Positions 34,314 through 43,730 are shown, numbered from the stretch's first letter. The stretch: DNA of 64,000 nucleotides from Paenibacillus luteus (GCF_006542765.1 NZ_SKCD01000033.1:310001-374000), one strand, 5' to 3'. Made by a program: numbers and translations. The notes: generated by a model not told the origin, from the letters alone.

Positions 34314-36269
34314 CTAGAGCCGTTTGCGTTTGTAAAAGACGACGAATGCGCAAGAGAGAAGTAGGATTACGATAGCAATTCCGGCAGTTGCCGCTTCTTT
34401 CGGACTGCCTTGGGGCTGAGTGTTTTGGGTGCCTGGCCCGCCGAAGCCGCCACCACCCATGCCACCCATTCCGCCGCCGAAGCCGCCTTGCCCGTCCGGT
34501 GGTTGACCGCCGCCAAAACCACCCTGCATGCCGCCACCCTGTTGGTTAGGCATTTGCCCGTCCGGTGGAGCCATGCCGCCATCTCCTTGAGGGGCTTGCC
34601 CATTAGGGACAGTAGTTCCAGCGGATCCTTGCCCGTCATCTGCCGTATTTCCATTTGGTGTAGAACCAGCCGCTGGAGGCGTACCTTGTTCGCTATTAAC
34701 ATCAGTATCAGCAGCGGTTTCGATGACAGTTGGGTTTACGCTGCTATTGAAATCAGCCTGCTTAGCCGTGGTAGATAAGCTGTTGTCTGCTTTAACTCCC
34801 GCGGAGGCTTGATCCGCTTGCTCGTCAACTGCCGCCGCAGCGTTCGGAGCCGCTCCGTCGGTTGACTGTGTATTTTGCTCGTTATTTGGTTGAGCGTTTT
34901 CTTGATTGTTTTGACGGTTGCCGCCGAAGCCGCCACCGCCCATACCGCCACCGCCCATACCGCCACCGAAGCCGCTGCTGCCGCTGCCTGAGCCGTCGCC
35001 GGAGGAAGGAATGGTACCGGCAAGCTGCTGTGCAATCGAGCTGGTTTGCGTGGCATTAAACGAAATGACCTGCGTCACGCCTTGCTCATATTGCTCATAC
35101 GTGTAGAAGGATGATGGGTCTGCTTTCACGTAGGGGGAGATCAATTCCTTAATTTCCGCAATACGGGCTTGGAACGTATCGTCAGCCAAGTAACCCTCCA
35201 GCATATCGGTCACGATCTCATGGTATTTTTCTTTGTAAACATCGACCTTGAGCAGCTTGTCGATGAGTGGACGGTCAGCTAATGTTCCTGTCGTTGGCTC
35301 ATCGATTAATACCCCTGAGCCGCCAAAGCCGCCGAAGGACATATTGTAATCCCATGGCAAAACATTAAATAAGCCATCGTCCTCATACAAATAATAATTA
35401 TGCTTTTTCTCAGACAGATAGCTGTCAAAATTACCGGCTACTGCGTTTAATGCGATAAACTTTAATGCTTCATCCACGTCCAGCACACTTTCGTAATCGG
35501 TACCGTTGTTAAGCTCATCGACCATATCGAGCAAAATATCGTCATTGGATTTGTCTGATTTCAAATCAAGGCCAGTGTAGGCGTCAATCGTCTCAAGCCA
35601 GTTCAACTCACTGCCGTTGCCGCCATTTGCTTTGTACAGCGCGCCATAGGCATTGCCAAAGTTTCGTTCAAGATAGGCGTCGCCTATTTGCTCAATGGCC
35701 AAATAAAAGCCCCATAGCTCATCGTTGACATAGACGTTGACATACGAGAACTTTGGCGTAGGCAGTCCCATTTGCTCCGCCAGTTCATACGAGAGAAATT
35801 CACGCATGTAGGAAGCGTCGCTATAATTGTTGTTCAGATTGATTTTGCTGATGCCTTGAATGGTCTGATTGACATATTCATCGAATGAAATTTTAAAGCT
35901 GTACCGATCGGAATCCGTCATATTGACCACGCTGTTCAAGCTAAGATTGCCTTTTGTGCGAATCGCGACGTTGTCAAAGGTTTGGCCGTTGTATTCGACG
36001 GAAGCTTGCTTGTACTCCTCAGCACTTGCATTGTCCAGCATATTCTGGAAATCATCCTTGGCAATCGTAATTTTGACGTCGATGACTTTATCCTTTGGGA
36101 ACACTGTTTCATCAAGCTTCTGCTCATCTGCTGATTTCTCGCCTGCGCTCGCCGTTGTACCCGTGCTGGCGAGACCGAAGGATGTACCGCCAATGGTACA
36201 CCCCGTCAGTCCGAATATCAGGAGGATGGAGCAAAAGCAAAGCAATACAACTTGAGCTTTCGCTTTCAT
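34314..36269 (-). CDS. CotH-kinase-family membrane-anchored lipoprotein
   Basis: A 651-residue extracytoplasmic protein. Signal peptide with lipobox FGLTGC (Cys24); CotH domain (~55-390) with VAIRTKGNLSL, YVNVYVNDELWGFYLAIEQIGD and FNVLPWDYNMSFGGFGG, the latter holding the Asp-rich active-site region; then long Gly/Met-, Asn/Gln- and Pro-rich low-complexity tracts (~425-610); and a C-terminal TM helix with Lys/Arg stop. CotH proteins can phosphorylate proteins; the spore-coat kinase CotH is the namesake, and activity here is inferred. Being both a lipoprotein and TM-anchored is unusual. AGGAGG precedes the ATG. It ends an operon with DUF4956 and VTC genes. Confidence 0.9.
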   Translation of the reverse strand: MKAKAQVVLLCFCSILLIFGLTGCTIGGTSFGLASTGTTASAGEKSADEQKLDETVFPKDKVIDVKITIAKDDFQNMLDNASAEEYKQASVEYNGQTFDNVAIRTKGNLSLNSVVNMTDSDRYSFKISFDEYVNQTIQGISKINLNNNYSDASYMREFLSYELAEQMGLPTPKFSYVNVYVNDELWGFYLAIEQIGDAYLERNFGNAYGALYKANGGNGSELNWLETIDAYTGLDLKSDKSNDDILLDMVDELNNGTDYESVLDVDEALKFIALNAVAGNFDSYLSEKKHNYYLYEDDGLFNVLPWDYNMSFGGFGGSGVLIDEPTTGTLADRPLIDKLLKVDVYKEKYHEIVTDMLEGYLADDTFQARIAEIKELISPYVKADPSSFYTYEQYEQGVTQVISFNATQTSSIAQQLAGTIPSSGDGSGSGSSGFGGGMGGGGMGGGGFGGNRQNNQENAQPNNEQNTQSTDGAAPNAAAAVDEQADQASAGVKADNSLSTTAKQADFNSSVNPTVIETAADTDVNSEQGTPPAAGSTPNGNTADDGQGSAGTTVPNGQAPQGDGGMAPPDGQMPNQQGGGMQGGFGGGQPPDGQGGFGGGMGGMGGGGFGGPGTQNTQPQGSPKEAATAGIAIVILLLSCAFVVFYKRKRL

Positions 36270-36287
36270 TAGAGCACCTCCTGATTA

Positions 36288-37004
36288 TTAAGACACATAA
36301 TCCCCGCTGTAGCTGATCAGCACGGCATTGCGAACGCCAGCAAGCTCGGTTAATTGATTGACGAACCGGCCTGTCTCGTCGCGAAGACGGATTTCAAGCG
36401 TCATTTCAATGTTGCCTTGTGTCACTGTTTTTTGTTTCACATTGTAGCGTTTCACGAGTGTTCCAATTTGCTTGTGAACGAGCTGTTCGGTTGCATCGCT
36501 GTCACAGTTGACTACGAGCAGGTAAGGGGTTTCAACCGAACCGCCTTTGACGAAGAAGAAGAGGATAAGGCCGACAACGATCGAGCCGATAACTGCCAAA
36601 GTGTAAAATCCTGCGCCTGTTACGATGCCTGCAACCGCCGCCCAGAACAGGAAGATCAGATCGGTTGGGTCTTTAATCGGCGTTCTAAACCGGACGATAG
36701 ACAATGCGCCAACCATACCGAGCGAGAGCACAAGGTTGGAGTTGATCGCGATAATAACCATTGCTGTAATCATCGTCATGCCAATCAGCGATACGTTGAA
36801 GCTCTTAGAGTAAAGCACGCCGCTGAAAATTCGTTTATAAAGCAAGTAGATGAAGAAGCCTAGCAGGAATGCGACGCCTAACGTGACCAATATTTTGGAG
36901 ATGCTGATGCTCGAAGTGAAGTTATCCAGCACCGAGTTTTTTAATAGATCGGCGAAGCTTGACGTTGTTTCGGTAGTTGCGGCAGCTGTTGTAGTGGTTT
37001 CCAT
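36288..37004 (-). CDS. DUF4956 membrane protein
   Basis: A 238-residue protein. A Thr/Ala-rich N terminus is followed by about four TM segments (~30-140), including ITAMVIIAINSNLVLSLGMVGALSIVRFRTPIKDPTDLIFLFWA, the DUF4956 hallmark, and a soluble C-terminal domain of about 85 residues. I know no defined function; the family repeatedly occurs beside VTC-domain polyphosphate polymerases and CotH proteins. The frame extends to a TTG at 37022, but GGGAGG lies inside that extension, 10 bases before the ATG at 37004. It starts 2 bases after the VTC gene's stop. Confidence 0.88.
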   Translation of the reverse strand: METTTTAAATTETTSSFADLLKNSVLDNFTSSISISKILVTLGVAFLLGFFIYLLYKRIFSGVLYSKSFNVSLIGMTMITAMVIIAINSNLVLSLGMVGALSIVRFRTPIKDPTDLIFLFWAAVAGIVTGAGFYTLAVIGSIVVGLILFFFVKGGSVETPYLLVVNCDSDATEQLVHKQIGTLVKRYNVKQKTVTQGNIEMTLEIRLRDETGRFVNQLTELAGVRNAVLISYSGDYVS

Positions 37005-37006
37005 TT

Positions 37007-37720
37007 TTAATAATCCTCCCAAGTGTTAAATTTCAAATGTTTGCGGCAAATGACGTATTTCGAAGCGGATTGGCGATTTAAGCCTTCCAGCTGCAATGCG
37101 ATTTTGATATAAGCGGGAATGTAGGCATCGTATTTGACCTCCAGAATGATCAGGTCGTTATCGAGCGCACGAATCGGCTCCAAGCTTTTGTCAAAAATAT
37201 CGACGGCGTGCAGTCCCGTTCGGAGTTCCTTGTCAAAGGTGATCCGCACATTGCCGTTTTCGCAAACATAGGGTTCACGGACATAATCGACAATGACTTT
37301 CGGACGCAGCAGATTATTTTTTATTTCGTCATAAATCTCATCAAGAAGCGGTTTTTTTTGCTCTTTCAGCACTTCATAATCGCCGGCCATCAGCCTGTCG
37401 TACATTGCTCTGGTAAGCGGTTCCTTCAGCTTAGCGATGTAATCCCGAAACTTAATTTTTTTCTCAAAATGAATGATATTGTCCTGGCCGTTATAGATCC
37501 GAATCCGGTACTTGCTGCGGTCACGAATGCCGCCCAGTTTCTCATGCAGCGCCTTGTTGTTGATATCATCAAAGTACAAGCTTCGAATATGGTACTCGCC
37601 GGTAGGTCCCACATGCTTGTCCTGCTCCATCAGATCTTTTAGCCTCTGTCGTATAATGAAGTATTGATGATAATTAACGAAAAATTTCAATTCATTTCGG
37701 TAGGTTAGATTTGTATTCAT
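37007..37720 (-). CDS. VTC-domain polyphosphate polymerase-like protein
   Basis: A 237-residue cytoplasmic protein consisting of one VTC domain, the tunnel-shaped fold that in yeast Vtc4 makes polyphosphate from ATP. Visible are YRNELKFFVNYHQYF, the basic strand IRSLYFDDINN followed by DRSKYRIRIYNG, a FEKKIKFRDYIAK segment, and the acidic IILEVKYDAYIPAYI where a metal-binding Glu is expected. No SPX or TM part is attached; the adjacent DUF4956 protein could supply the membrane link (inference). AGAGGTG precedes the ATG. It is the first gene of the minus-strand operon. Confidence 0.88.
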   Translation of the reverse strand: MNTNLTYRNELKFFVNYHQYFIIRQRLKDLMEQDKHVGPTGEYHIRSLYFDDINNKALHEKLGGIRDRSKYRIRIYNGQDNIIHFEKKIKFRDYIAKLKEPLTRAMYDRLMAGDYEVLKEQKKPLLDEIYDEIKNNLLRPKVIVDYVREPYVCENGNVRITFDKELRTGLHAVDIFDKSLEPIRALDNDLIILEVKYDAYIPAYIKIALQLEGLNRQSASKYVICRKHLKFNTWEDY

Positions 37721-37879
37721 TTCACACCTCTTTTCTAGTTCAACGCCCCTTGTTGCTTACAGATGTTATTCTACTGGCCTTTACTTATTCTTAACTTAAG
37801 GCTGGCTGAAAGATTGCTGAATGCGCCAACTGCGCGTTATTTGTTAAGATAGCATGAAGAGGAAGGGAGAGTGGCAAGC

Positions 37880-39118
37880 TTGAAAATGCGAAAAGACATG
37901 CTCGCACTGCTGGTGTGCTGTGCTTTATTAATTGTAGGAGCAGTGGGAATGGAGTGGCTGAAAGCGGAAAAGGAGAAGAAGCCGATAGCCATCGTAACGA
38001 CTTTTAAAGATGATCCCAAGACAAGCCGCGCTTTCACTTGGCATAACCAAAATAGGCAGGCAGCGGCTATCTTACAGGTTATAGAAGGCGATGAAGCAGT
38101 AGACTGGGATTCGGCTAAGGTCATGACCTTTACAGGTACGACAGAGGCGTTTGACTTGGAAGCAGATGTTGTGCAAGCTGCGCATAAAGCAGAAGCCACC
38201 GGGCTTGAGCCGGGAACGACCTACACCTACCGCGTAGGCAGCGGAGAGGAAAAAGAGTGGAGCGACAAGGCAACGTTTAAGACGGAGGCAGCCCATACGG
38301 AGGCGTTTACGTTCATTAATGTGACGGATTCGCAGGGCGTCACCGAGCAGGATTTTGAGCTGTGGGGAAATACAATGAATCAGGCGTTTGCAACGTTTCC
38401 TGACTCGGCATTCATTGTTCATAACGGTGATTTGACAGAGGAGCCGACGGATGAACAGGCATGGACGAATTTGTTCGCCAATGCGAGCAAGTGGGTGACG
38501 CGGGTTCCGTTTATGCCCGTAACGGGCAATCATGACGAGGTAGACGGGGAGGCAAGCAACTTCGTTTCGCATTTCAATTTACCCGTGAACGGGGAAGCGG
38601 ATTCGATTGCCGGAACCAATTATTCGTTTGATTATGGTACCGTTCATTTTGTGTTTTTGAATACGGAATCGAACATTAAGAAGCAGACGAAGTGGCTTAG
38701 AAGCGACCTTGAAAATACGAAGCAGCCGTGGACGGTCGTCGCTGTTCACCAAGGCCCTTACGGTGGCAACACGAATAAGAAAGTGAAGGATTGGACGGAG
38801 CTGTTCGATGAGTTCAAGGTGGACCTGGTGCTACAAGGGCATAACCATGAATATTCACGCTCGTATCCGCTGCGGGACGGCAAGATTGTTGGCGACGGAG
38901 AGGCAGCCGTTAACAATCGGGAAGGAACGGTTTATGTGGTGACGAATGCGTCAGGCCAAAAGTTTAATGAGAAGAAGGAAGATCAATTTTATCATAAGGT
39001 CCATTTTCAAAATGAGAAGCAAATGTTTGCCGGCATAACCGTTGGCGGAACAACGCTGACTTATCAGGCTTATGATGTGGATGGATTAATGCTGGATGAG
39101 TTTGTGCTGCAGCATTGA
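37880..39118 (+). CDS. Secreted purple-acid-phosphatase-like metallophosphoesterase
   Basis: A 412-residue exported phosphoesterase: signal anchor MLALLVCCALLIVGAVGM, an N-terminal fibronectin-III-like domain (~30-130, ATGLEPGTTYTYRVGSG), then a calcineurin-type metallophosphatase. The metal-site motifs appear in order: NVTDSQ, HNGDL, GNHDEV, VAVHQGPYGG and LQGHNHEYSRSYP. The start may be TTG at 37880 (AAGGGAG 10 bases upstream) or GTG at 37871; I chose the better-spaced TTG. It is divergent from the VTC/DUF4956/CotH operon, separated by about 160 bases, so phosphate or phosphoprotein metabolism at the cell surface may link them (inference). Confidence 0.88.
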   Translation: MKMRKDMLALLVCCALLIVGAVGMEWLKAEKEKKPIAIVTTFKDDPKTSRAFTWHNQNRQAAAILQVIEGDEAVDWDSAKVMTFTGTTEAFDLEADVVQAAHKAEATGLEPGTTYTYRVGSGEEKEWSDKATFKTEAAHTEAFTFINVTDSQGVTEQDFELWGNTMNQAFATFPDSAFIVHNGDLTEEPTDEQAWTNLFANASKWVTRVPFMPVTGNHDEVDGEASNFVSHFNLPVNGEADSIAGTNYSFDYGTVHFVFLNTESNIKKQTKWLRSDLENTKQPWTVVAVHQGPYGGNTNKKVKDWTELFDEFKVDLVLQGHNHEYSRSYPLRDGKIVGDGEAAVNNREGTVYVVTNASGQKFNEKKEDQFYHKVHFQNEKQMFAGITVGGTTLTYQAYDVDGLMLDEFVLQH

Positions 39119-39197
39119 TTGGAGTTGAAGCATGAGTTAGTTTAACCATTATGCCGGAAGGGGATTATTTTCATGGAGCATTATGCTAGAACAAGCC

Positions 39198-39227
39198 TTG
39201 CTTTTCTTCGGGGCAATGGCCTATAAT
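39198..39227 (+). promoter_or_regulatory. Candidate sigma-A promoter of the MarR gene
   Basis: TTGCTT at 39198-39203 and TATAAT at 39222-39227, spaced by 18 bases, 55 bases before the chosen start codon. Confidence 0.6.
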
Positions 39228-39281
39228 GACGAAGGGAGATAATAGCATGTGCATGTATTTTTAATGAAGGGGGAGTTCACA

Positions 39282-39710
39282 TTGGGTTTTGACATTGATC
39301 AGCGTTCGATTGGCTTTCTACTTACAAGAACCAGCATTGCCAATAAGAAAGTGTTAAGCCGGGCACTCCTACCATATGATATTACTCCAGAACAATATGG
39401 CGTTCTTAGCCGTTTATTCCGAAAAGACGGGATATCACAGAAACAGCTGTCGGAGCTGATTGTTCGCGATCAGACAAGCATTGGCAAAGTGCTGGACAAG
39501 CTGGAGCGGAAGGCGCTTATTGTTCGTCAAGATGATCCAACGGATCGTAGAGCTTTTTTGCTTTATTTGACGACTAAGGGAAGAGAGCTGGCTGAGCTGC
39601 TTGTTTCCCATGTAGAGGCCATTCATGCAAAGGCATCGGAAGGGATTGCGGAGGAAGACATTGATGTATTTGTGAAAGTCATCAATCAATTATATCGTAA
39701 TTTGAAGTAA
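39282..39710 (+). CDS. MarR-family transcriptional regulator
   Basis: A 142-residue winged-helix dimer-type repressor. The DNA-binding part runs TPEQYGVLSRLFRKDGISQKQLSEL to the wing RQDDPTDRRAFLLYLT (the DxR wing motif is conserved). In-frame ATGs occur upstream (39249), but the TTG at 39282 has GGGGGAG 6-7 bases before it and gives the normal MarR length. It most likely controls itself and the membrane protein gene 75 bases downstream, whose promoter region has a palindrome. Confidence 0.88.
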   Translation: MGFDIDQRSIGFLLTRTSIANKKVLSRALLPYDITPEQYGVLSRLFRKDGISQKQLSELIVRDQTSIGKVLDKLERKALIVRQDDPTDRRAFLLYLTTKGRELAELLVSHVEAIHAKASEGIAEEDIDVFVKVINQLYRNLK

Positions 39711-39728
39711 TCTTTTTTTGATAAATAG

Positions 39729-39764
39729 ATGCATATGCATATATGTCATATGATACTATATAAT
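39729..39764 (+). promoter_or_regulatory. Candidate promoter/operator of the YhgE-like gene
   Basis: A 12-base perfect palindrome ATGCATATGCAT (39729-39740) lies where a -35 box would be, followed by TATAAT at 39759-39764. This fits a MarR-type operator over a promoter; it is inferred, not shown. Confidence 0.45.
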
Positions 39765-39784
39765 TGATTTTGGAGGTTGAAGAA

Positions 39785-40870
39785 GTGAAAGTATTTAAAC
39801 GTTTTTTAAAGGCGCCTACTACGCCGGTGGGTTTGGTTTTTGGTTTGGTTGTGCCCCTCTTGTTTGTGATCGTTTGGATGACTGGGTACAATGGGGCGAC
39901 CGACCGGATAGACCAATTGCATGTTGCTCTAGTTGCGGAAGCGAGTACACAAGGTGCGGACATTGCGGATCGCATCGCGTCCAATGCTCCTTTTTATGCG
40001 GAAAGGTTCTCATCGCTGGAGGAGGCACAGGCGAAAATGAACGAAGGTGCGCTTCATATGGTCATTAGCGTTCCTACAGAACTGGCAAAGGATGTGCGAG
40101 ATGCTGGCAGCGGAAAGCTGGTCTATTATGTAAACCAAGCGAATTCCGATGTAGCCAAAAGCATGATGGAATCCGTTGCCGATCAGATTACCCGTGAAGT
40201 GAGTGGAAATTTGACCGGCGTAACCGAGCTTCCGGTGCAGGCCGAGATCATTAAGACGAATCCGGTCAGCAACTTCTCAACGTCAATGCTGCCGATGATT
40301 CTTGGATTTATCACCTATATTGCAGTAATGACGATGAACATTCAGTTAAATTTATCTTCTCTGAAGCTGCAAAGAGAATACGGCAAGTGGGAAATTTTCT
40401 TCGCAAGGCAAAAGCTTTATGCAATCATCGTTGTTCTGTTCCCGCTGCTAATTACCGGAGCGGCGATGCTGTTTGTAGAAGTCCATAGCTCGTTTCTTGC
40501 GATGTGGGCGTTTCATACGGTTGTTTATCTGACTTGCATTTGCGTGACACAAATGGGATTCGCCCTCTTCGGGCAAGCAGGGCCCTTATTCAACGTAGCG
40601 CTGGTTCCGCTGCAGCTGCTGACAGCTGGAAATATTATACCAGCGATTATGCTTACGGGGTTCTATCGCGAGCTCGGACATTTTCTGCCAGCGCCTAATG
40701 CTATCCAAGGATACACAAAATTGATTTATGGCAGCGGCGGCTCCATTTCCATCTATGTGATTAACATGCTGGTCATTTCGGCAGTATGCTGGGGAATAAC
40801 GGTGCTGGTTCTGGCATTGAAAGGGCGGGCTGCCAAGGTGGAGCTGTCGCAAACAACACCTCTTATCTAA
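39785..40870 (+). CDS. YhgE/ABC-2-type membrane protein
   Basis: A 361-residue membrane protein: TM1 near residues 13-35, an extracytoplasmic domain of about 140 residues with a predicted coiled region, then five or six TM helices. The layout matches the SNG1/YhgE (DUF3533) group related to ABC-2 export permeases. No ATPase gene is nearby. The start is GTG with GGAGG 8 bases upstream. Control by the adjacent MarR regulator suggests a role in efflux or envelope stress, but the substrate is unknown. A perfect terminator hairpin follows. Confidence 0.8.
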   Translation: MKVFKRFLKAPTTPVGLVFGLVVPLLFVIVWMTGYNGATDRIDQLHVALVAEASTQGADIADRIASNAPFYAERFSSLEEAQAKMNEGALHMVISVPTELAKDVRDAGSGKLVYYVNQANSDVAKSMMESVADQITREVSGNLTGVTELPVQAEIIKTNPVSNFSTSMLPMILGFITYIAVMTMNIQLNLSSLKLQREYGKWEIFFARQKLYAIIVVLFPLLITGAAMLFVEVHSSFLAMWAFHTVVYLTCICVTQMGFALFGQAGPLFNVALVPLQLLTAGNIIPAIMLTGFYRELGHFLPAPNAIQGYTKLIYGSGGSISIYVINMLVISAVCWGITVLVLALKGRAAKVELSQTTPLI

Positions 40871-40893
40871 TCAGTTCCATACAAAAGAAAGGT

Positions 40894-40934
40894 AAAGCAA
40901 GAAATCGGCAGCTGCTGATTTCTTGCTTTTTTTT
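40894..40934 (+). terminator. Rho-independent terminator
   Basis: AAGCAAGAAATC and GATTTCTTGCTT flank an inner GCAGCTGC, giving a near-perfect stem followed by a run of eight T. Confidence 0.93.
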
Positions 40935-41009
40935 GGTGTTTTTTAAATAGTGCTATTAAACCATTAATCACGTATGTATACTTGGGATTATGGAAGTGAC
41001 GGTGATGAA

Positions 41010-42779
41010 ATGAAAAAGCTAAAAATCAAACACAAGCTTTTTGTTTTTATTTTTCTCGGTGCGACGGTAACGAGCTTGCTTGGGTTATTGTTTGTCCATA
41101 AATCACAGATGCTGTATGAACAGCTTATTTATAAGGAAACCACAGATAAATTTTTCTTATTTTCACAGCGAATCGAAGAGAAGCTGAAGGCAATCGATAA
41201 ACTGTCTTTGACGATTATGACGAACCCTGATGTACAGCAGCATCTTAAAACGATACAAGAAAATAACGGCAGCTTTGAATCGTTTGAGGCGGCGAGCAAG
41301 CTGAAGCAAATGTTGTTGAAGTATCAGCAGACGGATAGCTCAGCTGCTTCGATTCTAATTGTTGATGCTAACGGAGGCAAAAATAGCGTTGGCGTATTTC
41401 CTTCCCAGGTCGATGACAAGCAATTGCAAGAGCTAGTGCAACTGGCTGCCCGCAATGAAGGAGCGAGCTCATGGGTCGGAGGCAGTTCACAAGCGAATAT
41501 GTTTATTGCCAATCGGGAGATTAGAGAGATAAACCAGCTCAGCTTGCAGCCGATTGGTACGCTTATCATTACCATTCCAGCAAGTGAGGTCGTTTATGCT
41601 TCGCCTGCCGAAAAGTTGAAATATGGATCGTCTCTGTTGATCCAGACGGGGGACGGGATTATTTATCAGGAGCTGAGCCCATCCGATTTACCTGCACTTC
41701 CGAATGATCGTAGTGAGGAATATAGTGTGGTCAGCTTGAAAGGGATAAAGTACCTAGCGGCATACTTCAAGCTTGAGTATACAGGGTGGACGTTCATTCA
41801 TCTGATTCCGTATGGATCGATTTTCAAAAATGTCACGGTAATGAAGAGTATCTTAATCCTGCTGTACGTGCTGGTTTTATTTCAATTGCTATGGCTCGGC
41901 TGGATCTTCTCCCGCACCATTACAAAATCCATTGAACAGCTTTCTCTTAAAATGCTAAGCGTGGAAAAGGGGGATTTCGGGATTTCAGCAAGCGGAGCAG
42001 AGCTTCAGCAGGATGAAATCGGGCTGCTCAACCGCAATTTTGATAGGATGACGGATCGGCTGAACACGTTAATCAATGAAAATTATATTAAGCAAATCAA
42101 GCTCAATGAAGCGAAGTACGATATGTTGAAAGCAAAGCTGAACCCTCATTTTTTGTACAATACGCTGGATTCAATCAACTGGATGGCTCGGATGAATGGC
42201 CAAATGGCGATCTCGGGCATGGTTAAGGCGCTCGGCAATATGCTTCGCATTACCGTTAATACGAAAGAAATGGTTACATTGGGAGAAGAGCTTGGCCATT
42301 TGCAAAACTACATAGCGATACAGCAGTTCCGTTTTGAGGAGCGTTTGGTTTACGAAGTGAACCTGCCCCCTGATCTCCAGCATCTGTTAATGCCGAGCAT
42401 GCTGCTCCAGCCGATTGTAGAAAACTGCGTGAAATATGGGACAGATGCTGAGACGGGTCATTGTATTATATCGATCCGAGCGGAAGTGAAAGATCGGAGA
42501 CTTGAAATATCCGTACGTGATCAAGGCCCAGGCATTCCATTCGATAATCATTGGCAACCAGGAACAAAGGAGCAGCTTGCCGAGAGTACGGGGATCGGGC
42601 TGCGCAGCATAGACGAAAGGCTGAAGCTGCTTTATGGCGATAGCTTTGGTATTGTGCTGGAGGCAGCAGAAGACAGAGGAATGATGGTGAGACTTGCGGT
42701 TCCCGTCTTAAATCAGAAATATGCCAATCAAGGAGGAGAGACAGAAGATGAGCGAATTCAGCGTATATTTGGCCGATGA
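41010..42779 (+). CDS. YesM-type sensor histidine kinase of sugar cluster B
   Basis: A 589-residue membrane kinase: TM1 (~8-28), a Cache-like extracytoplasmic sensor (~35-280), TM2 with FQLLWLGWIFSRTITKSIEQL, a HAMP segment, the phosphoacceptor region LNPHFLYNTLDSINWMARM (His near residue 380), and an ATPase domain with RDQGPGIPFDN and STGIGLRSIDERLKLLYG. The frame begins at 40974, but the N terminus starting MKKLKIKHKL at 41010 is the normal one. Its end overlaps the regulator gene by 32 bases. Confidence 0.9.
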   Translation: MKKLKIKHKLFVFIFLGATVTSLLGLLFVHKSQMLYEQLIYKETTDKFFLFSQRIEEKLKAIDKLSLTIMTNPDVQQHLKTIQENNGSFESFEAASKLKQMLLKYQQTDSSAASILIVDANGGKNSVGVFPSQVDDKQLQELVQLAARNEGASSWVGGSSQANMFIANREIREINQLSLQPIGTLIITIPASEVVYASPAEKLKYGSSLLIQTGDGIIYQELSPSDLPALPNDRSEEYSVVSLKGIKYLAAYFKLEYTGWTFIHLIPYGSIFKNVTVMKSILILLYVLVLFQLLWLGWIFSRTITKSIEQLSLKMLSVEKGDFGISASGAELQQDEIGLLNRNFDRMTDRLNTLINENYIKQIKLNEAKYDMLKAKLNPHFLYNTLDSINWMARMNGQMAISGMVKALGNMLRITVNTKEMVTLGEELGHLQNYIAIQQFRFEERLVYEVNLPPDLQHLLMPSMLLQPIVENCVKYGTDAETGHCIISIRAEVKDRRLEISVRDQGPGIPFDNHWQPGTKEQLAESTGIGLRSIDERLKLLYGDSFGIVLEAAEDRGMMVRLAVPVLNQKYANQGGETEDERIQRIFGR

Positions 42780-43605
42780 TGAGCGAATGATCCGTGAGGG
42801 CATTAAGCAATTGGTGCCGTGGCATATGCTTAACCTGCGCTTTCTAGGAGCAGGCTCTGACGGAAAGGAAGCTTACCGCGATATTACGGAGCTTAAACCC
42901 GACATTGTGATTACGGATATCAAAATGCCTGGAATGGGCGGCATTGAGCTGATAAGAAGAACGAAGGAGGAGCTCGGCGAGATTCATTTCATCGTGCTAT
43001 CCGGTTATGGAGAATTTGAGCTGGCTACACAAGCGATGAAGCATGGCGTAAAGCATTATTTGCTTAAACCTTGTGACGAGACCGAAATTATTACAGTGCT
43101 TAAGCAAGTCGTACACGATTTGCAAGAAGACAAGAGCAAGCGCCTACGTATCGAGGAAACGGACAAAATCCGTATTTTGAACATGCGTTCAATTGAGGAA
43201 ATTCATCACTATCTTCAATACGAAGCCTTAGAGGATTCTACGCAGCATGGAGCTGCATTCGGGAATGCGGGCAGGATTCTTATCGACCGTATGATGCAGA
43301 CGGTACAGGAAAACCTTGCAAATGAGGAGCTTTCTTTGTTATGGCTTGCTCAAAACCATTTTTTTATGAATGCCGAATATTTAGGAAAAATATTCCGCAA
43401 GCAGACGAATCTTAAATTTTCACAATTTGTCACGTCCTTACGAATGGAGTACGCCAAACGCTTGATTACTGGCTATCCGGATATGAAAATATATGAAGTG
43501 GCTGAGCAGGTGGGATTTGGCAAGGATCAACAATATTTTGGCAATGTATTTCGGAAAACGACGGGCCTAACACCGCTGGAATATCGAAAAACGAAACAAA
43601 GCTAA
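42748..43605 (+). CDS. Short YesN-type response regulator with AraC output
   Basis: A 285-residue regulator: receiver (D57 in ITDIKMPGMGG, Lys-Pro in YLLKPCDE) joined by a short linker to an AraC DNA-binding domain (~185-285, ending YFGNVFRKTTGLTPLEYRK). The central ~200-residue domain seen in the other two YesN proteins of this window is absent. AAGGAGG before the ATG, together with the reading frame overlapping the kinase, fixes the start. It probably drives the binding-protein and permease genes downstream. Confidence 0.9.
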   Translation: MSEFSVYLADDERMIREGIKQLVPWHMLNLRFLGAGSDGKEAYRDITELKPDIVITDIKMPGMGGIELIRRTKEELGEIHFIVLSGYGEFELATQAMKHGVKHYLLKPCDETEIITVLKQVVHDLQEDKSKRLRIEETDKIRILNMRSIEEIHHYLQYEALEDSTQHGAAFGNAGRILIDRMMQTVQENLANEELSLLWLAQNHFFMNAEYLGKIFRKQTNLKFSQFVTSLRMEYAKRLITGYPDMKIYEVAEQVGFGKDQQYFGNVFRKTTGLTPLEYRKTKQS

Positions 43606-43730
43606 CCCATATCGGTTTTTTACAAAAACGTATCGGCTATTTTTATTTTGCTTTTTAACAAATAAGAGTAAACTCAATTTAATTCCTACTATTCACATGT
43701 GAAAATAATATTTGGAGGTGCGGCAGTCGC

